A stretch of DNA of 64,000 nucleotides, taken from the NCBI RefSeq assembly GCF_020510425.1, contig NZ_JAHBAH010000001.1, positions 3,019,001 through 3,083,000 on the forward strand. Reading direction: 5' to 3'. The notes below the pieces were generated by a model. That model was not told where the DNA came from, did not search any database, and worked only from the letters and a program-made list of their open reading frames with translations. Source of the stretch: Quatrionicoccus australiensis. GTDB lineage: Bacteria > Pseudomonadota > Gammaproteobacteria > Burkholderiales > Rhodocyclaceae. Below are positions 17,679-27,071 of this stretch, in pieces; position 1 is the stretch's first letter, and each line of letters begins with the position of its first letter. Made by a program: the position numbers and the translations under genes.

Positions 17679-20663
17679 ATGTCCCATACAGAAAATAAAA
17701 TCCCGGACGATAGTACGGTGGGCAAGCGCCTGCTGACGGTCGACGGCCAGAAGCCGCTGATTCTGGTCGTTGACGATGTGCCGGTCAATGTTGCCGTGCT
17801 GGCCGAGATGGTGCGTAGCGAAGGGGCCGACGTACGTGTTGCGGACTGTGGTCCGGTGGCCTTGCAGCGCGCCCGACTGGTGCCGCTGCCGGATCTGATC
17901 CTGCTCGACATCATGATGCCGGGGATGGACGGCTACAGCGTTCTTGCCGAGTTGCGCAAGAGTCCCGAGACCAGGGATATTCCGGTGATTTTCATCACCG
18001 CACTGGATGGCATGGAAGATGAGGAGCGCGGCTTGCAGATGGGCGCCGCCGACTTCATCACCAAGCCGGTCAAACTGCCTATTCTGATTGCTCGTATTCG
18101 TGCCCAACTGGAGTTGCATCGTGCCAAGCGCTTGCTTGCCAGCCAGAAAAACTGGCTTGAAATCGAGGTCGACCGGCGAATAGCTGAAAACTCACAGCTT
18201 TCAACCCGTCTCCAGCTGGCTTTTGAAGCTGCCGGTTTCGGGATTTGGGATCATGAAGCAGCCCAGAACAAGGTGCAATGGAATGAGGCTCTCTGCCAGT
18301 TACTGGGTTGCGAGGAGGGTCCGGGCAATTTTGCCGGCTTTCTCGATTTGGTCTATCCGGAGGATCGTCCGGTCGTGCAGCGTTTGCTCGCCGGTTCCAA
18401 ACTGGGCCGCGAGCATGTCGATGTTGCCGAATTCCGGTTGCGGCATCATGATGGTTACTGGCTCTGGGTGGAAACGCGCAGTCGGGCCATTCATCACGCG
18501 CCGGACGGCACACCGCTGAACACCATCGGGACCATGCTCGATATCAGTCCGCGCAAAGCCGCCGAAGCCGAACACCAGCTGATAGGGGCGGTGTTTAACG
18601 GGGTCAGCGACGGGATCTGCATTACCGATCCCGATCAGCGCATCCTGCTTGCCAATGAGGCATTCAGTCAGGTGACGGGCTATACCTCGGAGGAGGTTAT
18701 CGGGCGTACGCCAAAACTCCTCAAGTCCGGGGTGCACAATGCCGCCTTTTACCGGGAAATGTGGGAAACGCTCAATACCTGTGACAACTGGCAGGGTGAA
18801 ATTACCAATCGGCGCAAGGATGGCTCGCTGGTCAGCGAGTGGTTGAACATTTCCTGTGTACGCGATGGCTCAGGTGCCGTGGCCAATTATGTCGGGGCAT
18901 TCAGCGACTTGTCCGAGCGCAAGTCGGCGGCTGAACGTATCCAGTATCTCGCCAGCTATGACACCTTGACCGCCTTGCCCAATCGCAACCTGTTTGCCGA
19001 TCGTCTCGGGCAGGCGCTGCTTACCGCGCATCGTTTCGAGCGCGGTGCGGCGGTCATCCTGCTTGATCTCGACCGCCTGCGTCTGGTCAATGATACTTTC
19101 GGGCCGCCGTGTGGTGACGAAGTCTTGGTCGAGGTCGCTCGCCGCCTGCAGTTGCAGGTGCGAGAAGGGGACACGGTTGGCCGGCGGGGCGGTAACGAAT
19201 TCGGTTTCGTCATGGCCAACCTGGGCCAGGAGCGTGATGCCCTGGCGCTGGCGCAGCGCATGCTTGAAGCCATTGCGGTACCTTTTGTGATCGCCGGCGA
19301 TGCAACTGTGATCACCGCCAGTATCGGCATTGCCGTGTATCCGAAGGATGGCACCGATGGTGAAAGCCTGCTCAAATGCGCCGATGCGGCCCTGCACCGA
19401 GCCAAACAGGGCGGTCGCAATACTTTCCGTTTTTATTCGCCGCAAATGGATGCCGATGCGGCGCGGCGCCTGGCGCTGGAGAACGGCCTGCGCGAAGCAC
19501 TCAACCGCAACGAACTGAGTGTGCATTACCAGCCGCAGATCAGCCTGGAGAGCGGTCAGATGCTCGGCATGGAGGCTTTGCTGCGCTGGCACAGTCCGCA
19601 GTTCGGGCATGTTTCTCCCGTCGAGTTCATCCCGATTGCCGAAGAAACCGGCCTGATCATTCCGATCGGTGAATGGGTGTTGCGCAGCGCCTGCCGGCAA
19701 ACCAAGGCCTGGCTCGATCTCGGGCTGATGCCCTTGCGCGTGGCGGTCAACCTGTCTACGCGGCAGTTTCGCCAGGCCAATCTGACTGCGACGCTAGCCA
19801 GCGCGCTGGCTGACAGTGGGCTGGCTGCCGGCGCGCTGGAGCTGGAAATCACCGAGAGTGCTTTTGTCGATGACCTGGAAGAGGCCGTTCTGATCTGCTG
19901 CAAGCTCAAGTCGCTCGGCGTCAAGCTGTCGCTCGATGATTTTGGTACGGGCTATTCTTCGCTTGCCTATATCTCGCGCTTTCCTTTCGACAAGATCAAG
20001 ATTGATCAGAGTTTTGTCCGCGATATCACCGAGAATCCGGTCAATGCGGCGATTGCCACGGCGGCGATTGTCATGGCGCGCAGTCTCAATCTGTCGGTGC
20101 TTGCCGAAGGCGTCGAAACCGAAGCGCAGGCGAGTTTCCTGCGTGGCCGCCGCTGTGATGCCATGCAGGGCTTCCTGTTCAGCAAGCCCTTGCCGCCGGA
20201 TGAATTTGCCCCCCTGCTGCTCGGCAACAAGCGATTGTCGCTGGCCGAACAGCCACGCGAAGCGGTGCAAAGCATCCTGCTGGTCGATGACGAGCCGAAT
20301 ATCCTGAGTTCGTTGTCCCGCCTGTTGCGGCGCGAGGGCTACACCATCCTGACGGCAGCCTCGCCGCTGGAGGCTTTCGAGTTGCTGGCCAAGCATCCGG
20401 TGCAGGTGGTGGTTTCCGATCAGCGCATGCCGGAAATGTCGGGTACCGAGTTTCTTTCGCGGGTGCGCCAGCTTTATCCGAATACGGTGCGTCTGGTGTT
20501 GACCGGCTACACCGATCTCGAGTCGGTGACCGGCGCCATCAATCGCGGCGCGATCTACAAGTTCCTGACCAAGCCTTGGGATGACGATCAACTGCGCGAG
20601 CAGATCCGCGAAGCTTTTCGTCTGGCCAAGCAAACGGCGCATCTGGCGGGAGATGGCGAGTGA
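17679..20663 (+). CDS. REC-PAS-PAS-GGDEF(degenerate)-EAL-REC signalling protein
   Basis: This is a 994-residue cytoplasmic protein. An N-terminal receiver (about 25-145; phospho-Asp in LILLDIMMPGMDG) is followed by two PAS domains (about 180-415), a diguanylate cyclase-like domain (about 425-590), an EAL phosphodiesterase (about 605-850) and a second receiver (about 865-985; VVVSDQRMPEMSG). The cyclase signature reads GGNEF instead of GGDEF, so synthesis of c-di-GMP is doubtful. The EAL domain keeps EALLRW, ELEITES, DDFGTGYSSL and KIDQSF and should hydrolyse c-di-GMP. The ATG at 17679 has a GAGGGAG site; an earlier TTG at 17673 is less likely. It is the first gene of an eight-gene operon. Confidence 0.92.
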   Translation: MSHTENKIPDDSTVGKRLLTVDGQKPLILVVDDVPVNVAVLAEMVRSEGADVRVADCGPVALQRARLVPLPDLILLDIMMPGMDGYSVLAELRKSPETRDIPVIFITALDGMEDEERGLQMGAADFITKPVKLPILIARIRAQLELHRAKRLLASQKNWLEIEVDRRIAENSQLSTRLQLAFEAAGFGIWDHEAAQNKVQWNEALCQLLGCEEGPGNFAGFLDLVYPEDRPVVQRLLAGSKLGREHVDVAEFRLRHHDGYWLWVETRSRAIHHAPDGTPLNTIGTMLDISPRKAAEAEHQLIGAVFNGVSDGICITDPDQRILLANEAFSQVTGYTSEEVIGRTPKLLKSGVHNAAFYREMWETLNTCDNWQGEITNRRKDGSLVSEWLNISCVRDGSGAVANYVGAFSDLSERKSAAERIQYLASYDTLTALPNRNLFADRLGQALLTAHRFERGAAVILLDLDRLRLVNDTFGPPCGDEVLVEVARRLQLQVREGDTVGRRGGNEFGFVMANLGQERDALALAQRMLEAIAVPFVIAGDATVITASIGIAVYPKDGTDGESLLKCADAALHRAKQGGRNTFRFYSPQMDADAARRLALENGLREALNRNELSVHYQPQISLESGQMLGMEALLRWHSPQFGHVSPVEFIPIAEETGLIIPIGEWVLRSACRQTKAWLDLGLMPLRVAVNLSTRQFRQANLTATLASALADSGLAAGALELEITESAFVDDLEEAVLICCKLKSLGVKLSLDDFGTGYSSLAYISRFPFDKIKIDQSFVRDITENPVNAAIATAAIVMARSLNLSVLAEGVETEAQASFLRGRRCDAMQGFLFSKPLPPDEFAPLLLGNKRLSLAEQPREAVQSILLVDDEPNILSSLSRLLRREGYTILTAASPLEAFELLAKHPVQVVVSDQRMPEMSGTEFLSRVRQLYPNTVRLVLTGYTDLESVTGAINRGAIYKFLTKPWDDDQLREQIREAFRLAKQTAHLAGDGE

Positions 20664-20675
20664 TGTGCAGGATTG

Positions 20676-23345
20676 ATGCCCTTGGAAAATGGATGCCGGG
20701 TGAGCTCCATGCCTGATTTCGTATTGTTTGCAGTACTGGTCGTGGTGGCAGCCGGCATGGTGTGGCAGATGAGCCGCAGAAAGTCATGCGATGCCGAGGC
20801 AGAAACCCGCTTCCGCATCTATTTCGAGCGGGCGATGGTCGGCATGGCGGTGGTCGGCGTTGACCGCCACTGGCAGGTGGTCAACCCGGCGCTATGCCAT
20901 ATTTTTGGCTACGCTCAGGAAGCCTTGCTGAAAATGACCTGGACAGATCTGACGCATCCGGACGATCTGCAGGCCAGCGAGCTTGCGTTCGAGCGTGTGC
21001 TGAGCGGCGAAACCAATGGTCATGAGTTCGAGAAGCGCTACATCAGGGCCGATGGCAAGGTGATCGACACCTTCATCACGGTTCAGGCGGTGCGCCGGGA
21101 CGACGGCAAGGTTGATTATCTCCTGATCATCATCGAGGACATTACGGCCCGACTTGCTGCCGAGAAGGCCTTGCGCAGCAGCGAGGAGCGTTTGCGCCAC
21201 CTTGGTGACAACCTGCCCGATAGCTATCTTTACCAGTGCACGAAGACGCCGGATGGTGATATTCGTTTTACGTATGCCAGTTCCGGCGCCCGTTCAATCC
21301 ACGGCCTCGAACCGGATGAGCTGCTCAACGATCCCTATCTGATTCTCCAATATGTCGATCCGGCGATGCTGCCCGAGTGGCGAGCCGCGGAAATGGAGAG
21401 CATACGTACACTCAGTGACTTCTCGATGGAACTGCGGGTGCGCCGGGCCGATGGGGAGTGGGGCTGGCTGCTCATGCGTTCCCGGCCGCGCCGGCTGTCT
21501 TCCGGCGAGATTGTCTGGGACGGTGTTGCCTCCGATATTACGGCGCGGCGCGAGGCAGCAGCCATGCTCGACCTGCAGGCGCAGCGGGCTGAAGTCTTGC
21601 TTGAGTTGCCGCGCCGGAGCAGTCAGTTTGGCGAGCGTGAGTTCATGCAATACGCCTTGCAGCAGATCGAGGAAATCACGGCCAGCCAGATTGCCTTCAT
21701 GTATTTCGTCAATGACGACGGTGAAGGCATCGAGTTGGTCGCCAGGTCCAGCCAGACCCCGGAACAATGCGGCACGGGAGCTTGCGACAACCACGATCCG
21801 TTGAGCCAGGCAGGCATCTGGGCTGATGCGGTGCGCCAGAAAGTGCCGGTTGTCATCAACGACTACGCCGGCGCCCCGAACAAACACGGTCTTCCCGCCG
21901 GGCATTCCAGTCTGGTACGGCTGGTCAGCCTGCCGGTGGTCGAGAATGGGCGAGTCCGGATGGTGACCGGCGTCGCCAACAAGGAAGCGTTTTACACCGA
22001 AACCGATGTCGAGTCGATCCAGTTGATCAGCAATGAGGTCTGGCGCATTGTCGATCAACGGCGGGCCGAACGGGCGCTGAAAATTGCCACGCAGGTGGTG
22101 AATGCCAGTCACGCCGTCTGTTTTCGCAGGCAGGCCAGCGCCGGGTGGCCGGTGGTCTTCGTTTCCGACAACGTAACGCACTGGGGCTACTCGGTCGAAG
22201 ATTTGATGGCTGGCCAGCCGGGTTTTGCCGATATGGTGCATCCGGACGATTTGACGCGGGTGGTCGATGAGCTCATCCGGTACTCCGCCGAAGGGCGTGA
22301 TTATTTCGATCTGGAATACCGCTTGCTGACGGCCTCCGGCGAGGTTCTCTGGGTCGCCGATCGAACCAATGTACAGCGTGATGCCGCTGGTAATGTCGAG
22401 TTCTACGACGGCGTCCTGTCCGACGTTACCAGCCACAAGCGGCAGGAAAAGGAGCTGGCCGACAATCTGGCCGCGCAGCGCGTCCTCAACAAACGCCTGG
22501 AAGAAGCTCATAACCAGTTGCTGCAGTCGGAAAAGATGGCTTCGGTCGGCCAACTGGCAGCGGGCATTGCGCACGAGTTGAACAATCCGATCGGTTTTGT
22601 GCATTCCAATCTCGGGACACTGGAGTGCTATCTGCGTGACGTCATGGCGATTATCGATACCTATGACAAGGCCGCGCGTGATCTGGGGGATGGATTTCCT
22701 GATCTGGCTCGAATCGAGAGCCTCAAGGAAGCATGCGATTTTGCCTTCATCCGCGAAGACACCGTGCAGTTGATGGCTGAATCGAAGGATGGCCTGACCC
22801 GGGTCCGCAAGATCGTCCAGGACCTGAAGAATTTCTCGCATGTCAGCGAACAGGAGTGGCAATGGGCCGATCTGCACCAGGGGCTCGATTCGACGCTGAA
22901 CATCGTCTGGAACGAACTCAAGTACAAGTGCAAGGTAATCAAGGAGTATGGCGACATTCCGGTGGTGTATTGCCTGATCTCGCAGCTCAACCAGGTGTTC
23001 ATGAACCTGCTGGTCAACGCCGGACACGCCATCGAAAAGGAAGGCAGCATTACCTTGCGTACGGCCATGTACGGAGAACATGAAGTCTGTATCGAAATTG
23101 TCGACACCGGCAAGGGGATCGCGCCGGAATACCTGTCGCGCGTTTTCGAACCCTTCTTCACGACCAAGCCGGTCGGCAAGGGGACCGGGCTCGGGCTTTC
23201 CCTTTCTTACGGCATTGTTGACCGCCATCACGGGCGGATCGAGGTGGCGAGCGAACTCGGTGTCGGCACGACCTTCCGTGTCATTCTTCCCATTGCACCG
23301 AAAAACGGCGAAAGTGCCGGTAACAATACGGAGACTCCGACATGA
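20676..23345 (+). CDS. Membrane-anchored PAS/GAF sensor histidine kinase
   Basis: This is a protein of about 889 residues. One N-terminal hydrophobic segment (VLFAVLVVVAAGMVW) is followed by two PAS domains, a GAF-like domain (about 300-465), a third PAS, a coiled coil and a kinase core. The phospho-accepting His is in QLAAGIAHELNNPIGF, with an N-box around NQVFMNLLVNAGHAI and G-boxes DTGKGI and GTGLGLSLSYGI. It should autophosphorylate and feed one or more receivers of the same operon. A later ATG at 20709, just before the hydrophobic segment and after GGTGAG, is an equally good start. Its TGA overlaps the next ATG. Confidence 0.93.
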   Translation: MPLENGCRVSSMPDFVLFAVLVVVAAGMVWQMSRRKSCDAEAETRFRIYFERAMVGMAVVGVDRHWQVVNPALCHIFGYAQEALLKMTWTDLTHPDDLQASELAFERVLSGETNGHEFEKRYIRADGKVIDTFITVQAVRRDDGKVDYLLIIIEDITARLAAEKALRSSEERLRHLGDNLPDSYLYQCTKTPDGDIRFTYASSGARSIHGLEPDELLNDPYLILQYVDPAMLPEWRAAEMESIRTLSDFSMELRVRRADGEWGWLLMRSRPRRLSSGEIVWDGVASDITARREAAAMLDLQAQRAEVLLELPRRSSQFGEREFMQYALQQIEEITASQIAFMYFVNDDGEGIELVARSSQTPEQCGTGACDNHDPLSQAGIWADAVRQKVPVVINDYAGAPNKHGLPAGHSSLVRLVSLPVVENGRVRMVTGVANKEAFYTETDVESIQLISNEVWRIVDQRRAERALKIATQVVNASHAVCFRRQASAGWPVVFVSDNVTHWGYSVEDLMAGQPGFADMVHPDDLTRVVDELIRYSAEGRDYFDLEYRLLTASGEVLWVADRTNVQRDAAGNVEFYDGVLSDVTSHKRQEKELADNLAAQRVLNKRLEEAHNQLLQSEKMASVGQLAAGIAHELNNPIGFVHSNLGTLECYLRDVMAIIDTYDKAARDLGDGFPDLARIESLKEACDFAFIREDTVQLMAESKDGLTRVRKIVQDLKNFSHVSEQEWQWADLHQGLDSTLNIVWNELKYKCKVIKEYGDIPVVYCLISQLNQVFMNLLVNAGHAIEKEGSITLRTAMYGEHEVCIEIVDTGKGIAPEYLSRVFEPFFTTKPVGKGTGLGLSLSYGIVDRHHGRIEVASELGVGTTFRVILPIAPKNGESAGNNTETPT

Positions 23346-24658
23346 GCGAAGCGCTCACCCCCGCGACCCTGCTCTTCGTCGATGACGAGCCGAGCATTCT
23401 TTCTGCCCTGCGCCGCCTGTTCCGGCCGCACGGCTATCGCATCCTGGTTGCCGAAGGCGGTGCCGCCGGTCTTGCCCTGCTCGAAACCGAGACGGTCGAT
23501 CTGATCATTTCCGACATGCGCATGCCGGAAATGGATGGCGCCACTTTTCTCAAGCAGGTGCGCGCCCGCTGGCCGCACACCATGCGCATCCTGCTCACCG
23601 GCTACGCCGACGTGACCTCGACGATTGCCGCGATCAACGACGGCGAGATCTATCGCTACATTGCCAAGCCCTGGGACGATCTGGAAATCGTCAAGACCGT
23701 CAGGGAAGCCCTTGAGCGGCAGCAGCTGGAGGCAGAGAATCGCCGGCTGACGGCGCTGACCCAGGTCCAGAATGAAGAGCTGAAATCGCTCAACGCCAGT
23801 CTCGAGCAAAAGGTTGCCGAACGTACGGCCGAACTGCGCCAGGCGCTGACTTTCGTCGAGCAGGCGCATGGCGAGCTGAAAAAATCCTTCCTGACCAGCG
23901 TCCAAGTCTTTGCCGGTCTTGCCGAACTGCGTAACGGGCCGGGCGGGGGGCGTCTCGCCGGGCATGGCCGGCGGGTTGCCGAAATGTCGCGCAGCCTGGC
24001 GCAGCGCATGGGATTGAGCGACACCGAGGCGCAAAGCATCATGCTGGCCGGTCTGCTGCACGATATCGGCAAGCTCGGCCTGCCCGACGAACTGCTCGGC
24101 AAACCCTTCAACACACTGAGCCAGGAGCAGCGGGCGCAGGTCATGAAGCATCCGCAGATTGGTCAGAACATCCTGATGGCGATCGACAAGTTCAAGGATG
24201 TCGCGATTCTCGTCAAACATCACCACGAATGTTTCGATGGCAGCGGCTTCCCCGAGCGTCTGGCCGGCATCAGCATTCCGCAGGGGGCTCGCATTCTGGC
24301 CCTGGTCAATGATTATGATGCGCTGCAGATGGGCACGCTGGTCCAGCGCCCGTTGCGCCAGGAAGAGGCGCTCGCCTTCCTGATCGACAATCGCGGCAAG
24401 CGTTACGATCCCGCAGCGGTCGACGCCTTCGTCAAGCTGATTTCCGAAAACCAGAAGGGCGGGCCGAGCGAAGTGCCTTTGCGCAGCATGCATCTCAAGC
24501 CGGGCATGGTGCTCAGCCGCGATCTGGCGCACCGCGATGGTTATCTGCTGCTCGCCAAGGGCAGTCCGCTGACGAGCGACATCATCGGTCAGTTGGTCAA
24601 GCTGGAACAGGCCGAACAGCAGAACCTGACCCTCTATATCCGCCAGGAGGAAAAATGA
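23342..24658 (+). CDS. REC-HD-GYP c-di-GMP phosphodiesterase (RpfG-like)
   Basis: This 438-residue protein has a receiver (about 10-125; IISDMRMPEMDG), a coiled-coil linker (about 130-180) and an HD-GYP domain. The metal-binding HD is in GLLHDIGKLGLPDELLGKP, and the GYP region reads HHHECFDGSGFPERLAG, with Phe in place of the Tyr of GYP. HD-GYP proteins degrade c-di-GMP to GMP or pGpG. It begins with an ATGA overlap with the kinase upstream, which is the obvious phosphodonor. The F-for-Y change is tolerated in some homologues, so activity remains plausible. Confidence 0.93.
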   Translation: MSEALTPATLLFVDDEPSILSALRRLFRPHGYRILVAEGGAAGLALLETETVDLIISDMRMPEMDGATFLKQVRARWPHTMRILLTGYADVTSTIAAINDGEIYRYIAKPWDDLEIVKTVREALERQQLEAENRRLTALTQVQNEELKSLNASLEQKVAERTAELRQALTFVEQAHGELKKSFLTSVQVFAGLAELRNGPGGGRLAGHGRRVAEMSRSLAQRMGLSDTEAQSIMLAGLLHDIGKLGLPDELLGKPFNTLSQEQRAQVMKHPQIGQNILMAIDKFKDVAILVKHHHECFDGSGFPERLAGISIPQGARILALVNDYDALQMGTLVQRPLRQEEALAFLIDNRGKRYDPAAVDAFVKLISENQKGGPSEVPLRSMHLKPGMVLSRDLAHRDGYLLLAKGSPLTSDIIGQLVKLEQAEQQNLTLYIRQEEK

Positions 24659-25221
24659 GCCGTATCCTGCTCGTAGATGACGAGGATTCCATTCTCAAGT
24701 CACTGCAGCGTTTGCTGCGTGTTGCGCCGTGTGCCTACGGCAACCAGACCTTCAAGCTGGAAGTGCATGCCTTCAATACGCCGGCCGCAGCGCTGGAAAG
24801 TGCTCGCCACGAAGAATACGACCTGTTCGTCAGCGATTACCGCATGCCGCTGATGGATGGCATCGAGTTCCTCAAGGCCGCCAAGGCGGTGCAGCCCGAT
24901 GCGGCGCGCCTGATCCTGTCCGGCTATGCCGATCTCAACGCGCTGCTGCGGGCGGTCAACGAGGTCGGTATCGAGCGCTTCATTGCCAAGCCGTGGAACG
25001 ACTACGAGCTGATGTCGGCGATCGGCCAGGCCCTGGCGCACCGTGAACTGCTGCTCGAGAACCGCCAGTTGGCCAATCTGGTCCGCCTGGAAATGGGCGA
25101 CACGACGCCGGAAGAACTCGAAGCGCAACGTCTCGAGGCGATCGAGCCGGGTATCACCGAAGTCAATTGGGGCCCGGACGGTTCCGTGCTGCTCGACCCG
25201 GAGTTCCAGCCCAAGGGCTGA
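24655..25221 (+). CDS. Stand-alone receiver-domain response regulator
   Basis: This 188-residue protein has an N-terminal receiver (about 3-130) with acidic pocket DDED and phospho-acceptor in LFVSDYRMPLMDG, plus the late FIAKPWNDYELM motif. The C-terminal ~55 residues are acidic and lack a recognisable output domain. It is probably a phosphotransfer or protein-interaction regulator, perhaps acting on the GTPase encoded three bases downstream. It starts by ATGA overlap with the HD-GYP gene. Its receiver is of the RpfG-like type seen in the other receivers of this operon. Confidence 0.9.
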   Translation: MSRILLVDDEDSILKSLQRLLRVAPCAYGNQTFKLEVHAFNTPAAALESARHEEYDLFVSDYRMPLMDGIEFLKAAKAVQPDAARLILSGYADLNALLRAVNEVGIERFIAKPWNDYELMSAIGQALAHRELLLENRQLANLVRLEMGDTTPEELEAQRLEAIEPGITEVNWGPDGSVLLDPEFQPKG

Positions 25222-25224
25222 GTC

Positions 25225-25869
25225 ATGGCCGAGCGCGAAGGCAACAGCCTTTCCTTCAAGCTGGTCTATTACGGCCCGGCGCAGAGTGGCAAGACAACCA
25301 ATCTGCTGCGTCTGCACGATCTGCTGGCGCCCGAATTGAAGGGCGAGATGATGAGCATGGAGACCAAGGACGACCGGACCTTGTTCTTCGACCTGCTGCC
25401 GCTCGGCTTTCGTGCGCCCTCCGGGCTTTTGCTCAAATTCCGGCTGTTTACCGTGCCGGGCCAGATCGCGCACGACGGGACGCGCAAGGCCGTGTTGTCA
25501 CGTGCCGACGGCGTCGTGTTCGTCGCCGATTCGGCGCGCGCCCAGGAAACCAACAATGCCGAGTCCTTCCAGAGCCTGAGCGAAAACTGCCATCGGGTCG
25601 GACTCGATTTCGAAAATTTGCCGCTGATCGTCCAGTTCAACAAGCGCGATCTGCCCGATGCGGTGCCCGAGGGCGAGTTGCGCGAGCGCTGGGCGGCGGC
25701 GCCGTGGCCGCTGGTCTTTGCTTCGGCGTTGCGTGGCGAAGGGGTCGAAGCCTGTTTTGCCGCCATGTTGTCGGCGCTCTACCGGCGCCAGGCTGAAGCA
25801 CATGAACTGGCAACGGTCCACGGTCTGGACGAGGCAAAATTCATCGCCGGGGCACTGGGGCAAGGATGA
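25225..25869 (+). CDS. MglA-like small Ras-family GTPase
   Basis: This 214-residue GTPase has a P-loop YYGPAQSGKTTN (about residues 15-26), G3 replaced by TVPGQ (about 76-80), DGVVFVADSA and G4 NKRDLPD (about 136). The PGQ G3 and a following GTRKAVLSRADGVV stretch are typical of bacterial MglA/SofG-type GTPases, which act as polarity switches for type IV pili and motility machines. No roadblock/MglB partner is visible next to it. Its position between a receiver, a kinase and a receiver-linked pilus/secretion-type ATPase suggests it is a switch for that ATPase; this is inference. The stop overlaps the next start (ATGA). Confidence 0.88.
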   Translation: MAEREGNSLSFKLVYYGPAQSGKTTNLLRLHDLLAPELKGEMMSMETKDDRTLFFDLLPLGFRAPSGLLLKFRLFTVPGQIAHDGTRKAVLSRADGVVFVADSARAQETNNAESFQSLSENCHRVGLDFENLPLIVQFNKRDLPDAVPEGELRERWAAAPWPLVFASALRGEGVEACFAAMLSALYRRQAEAHELATVHGLDEAKFIAGALGQG

Positions 25870-27071
25870 GCGAGGCCGGCTTCGATCGTGAATGGCGATT
25901 GGCCGAGTTGCTCGATGCGGCGGCCCTGGCCCGGCTCGGTCCGGCGCTGGCCGGTTTGCTCGGCGCCGATCTGGCGCTGCTCGATGCCGCGGGTGAGCTG
26001 TTGTGGGGTGTGCCGCCTGGTGAAATGCGGCGCGTGCCGCTGACGCTTGAACTTGAACCGATCGGTTTTCTTGCCAGCGCCAACGCCGCGCCCGAGCGCC
26101 TGCTGGCCGCGCGTGACCTGCTGCTTGGCGTGCTGCGCGCCGAGGTTCGGTTCAAGATGGCCTCCGCCCTGCATCTCGAAGCGGTGGCTGAGGATTTTGC
26201 CAGTCTCAAGCGCGAACATGCCCGCCTGCTCGAATCCGAGGCGCGTTATCGCAAACTCTCGGAAGAACTGGAGGCGCGTGTCCAGCACCAGGTTGCCCAA
26301 CTCGAAGAGCGGCAGCAGATGCTCTATCAGGCAGAAAAGCTGGCCTCGGTCGGCCAGCTTGCAGCCGGGATGGCGCACGAGATCAACAACCCGCTTGGCT
26401 TCATCGGTAGCAACCTGTCGACTTTCAAGACGTATCTCGAACGTTTTGCCGCGCTGCAAAAAACCTTGCCGCCCAATAGCCCCGCCTGGCGCGAACTCGA
26501 TCTCGATTTCATCCTCGAAGACGCTGCCGATCTGCTTGCCGACAGTGCCCGCGGCATCGAACGCATCGCCCGCATCGTCAGTGATTTGAAGAGTTTTTCC
26601 AACGTCGACCGGGCGACCGAAGAGTTCGCCGATCTCAACGAGTCCCTGCAGCATGTCGCCAGCGTCACGCGCAGCCAGTTGCCGGCCGGCGTCGAGCTCA
26701 CCCTGGCGCTGACTCCCTTGCCTCGGCTGGTCTGTCTGCCCGGCCATCTCAACCAGTTGTTCTTCAACATCGTGCGCAACGCCGTACAGGCCATCCAGGA
26801 TGCCGGGCGCAGCGGTGAGGTACGGGTGAGCAGCGGCGTCGTCGCCGGCGGTATCGAAATCCGCGTTGTCGACAATGGCCAGGGAATGAGCGCCGAGCAG
26901 TGCGAGCATGCCTTCGAGCCTTTCTATACGACGCGCCAGGTCGGGGCCGGGGCCGGACTCGGCCTGTCTACCGCCCGCAATATCGTCCTTGCTCATAGTG
27001 GCCGCATCGAGCTGAGCAGCACGCCGGGTCTCGGTACGACCGTCACCGTCTTTTTTCCGCTGGTCCCATGA
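25866..27071 (+). CDS. Cytoplasmic sensor histidine kinase
   Basis: This 401-residue protein has no transmembrane segment. The N-terminal ~100 residues are leucine/alanine-rich and of unknown fold, and may be a small sensor domain. Next come a coiled coil (about 110-160), a dimerisation domain with catalytic His in QLAAGMAHEINNPLGFIGSN, and an HATPase domain with HLNQLFFNIVRNAVQAI, DNGQGM and GLGLSTARNIV. It overlaps the GTPase stop and the next gene start by four bases each. The tight coupling suggests it senses or responds to the GTPase state and signals to the REC-ATPase; partner assignment is inference. Confidence 0.9.
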   Translation: MSEAGFDREWRLAELLDAAALARLGPALAGLLGADLALLDAAGELLWGVPPGEMRRVPLTLELEPIGFLASANAAPERLLAARDLLLGVLRAEVRFKMASALHLEAVAEDFASLKREHARLLESEARYRKLSEELEARVQHQVAQLEERQQMLYQAEKLASVGQLAAGMAHEINNPLGFIGSNLSTFKTYLERFAALQKTLPPNSPAWRELDLDFILEDAADLLADSARGIERIARIVSDLKSFSNVDRATEEFADLNESLQHVASVTRSQLPAGVELTLALTPLPRLVCLPGHLNQLFFNIVRNAVQAIQDAGRSGEVRVSSGVVAGGIEIRVVDNGQGMSAEQCEHAFEPFYTTRQVGAGAGLGLSTARNIVLAHSGRIELSSTPGLGTTVTVFFPLVP

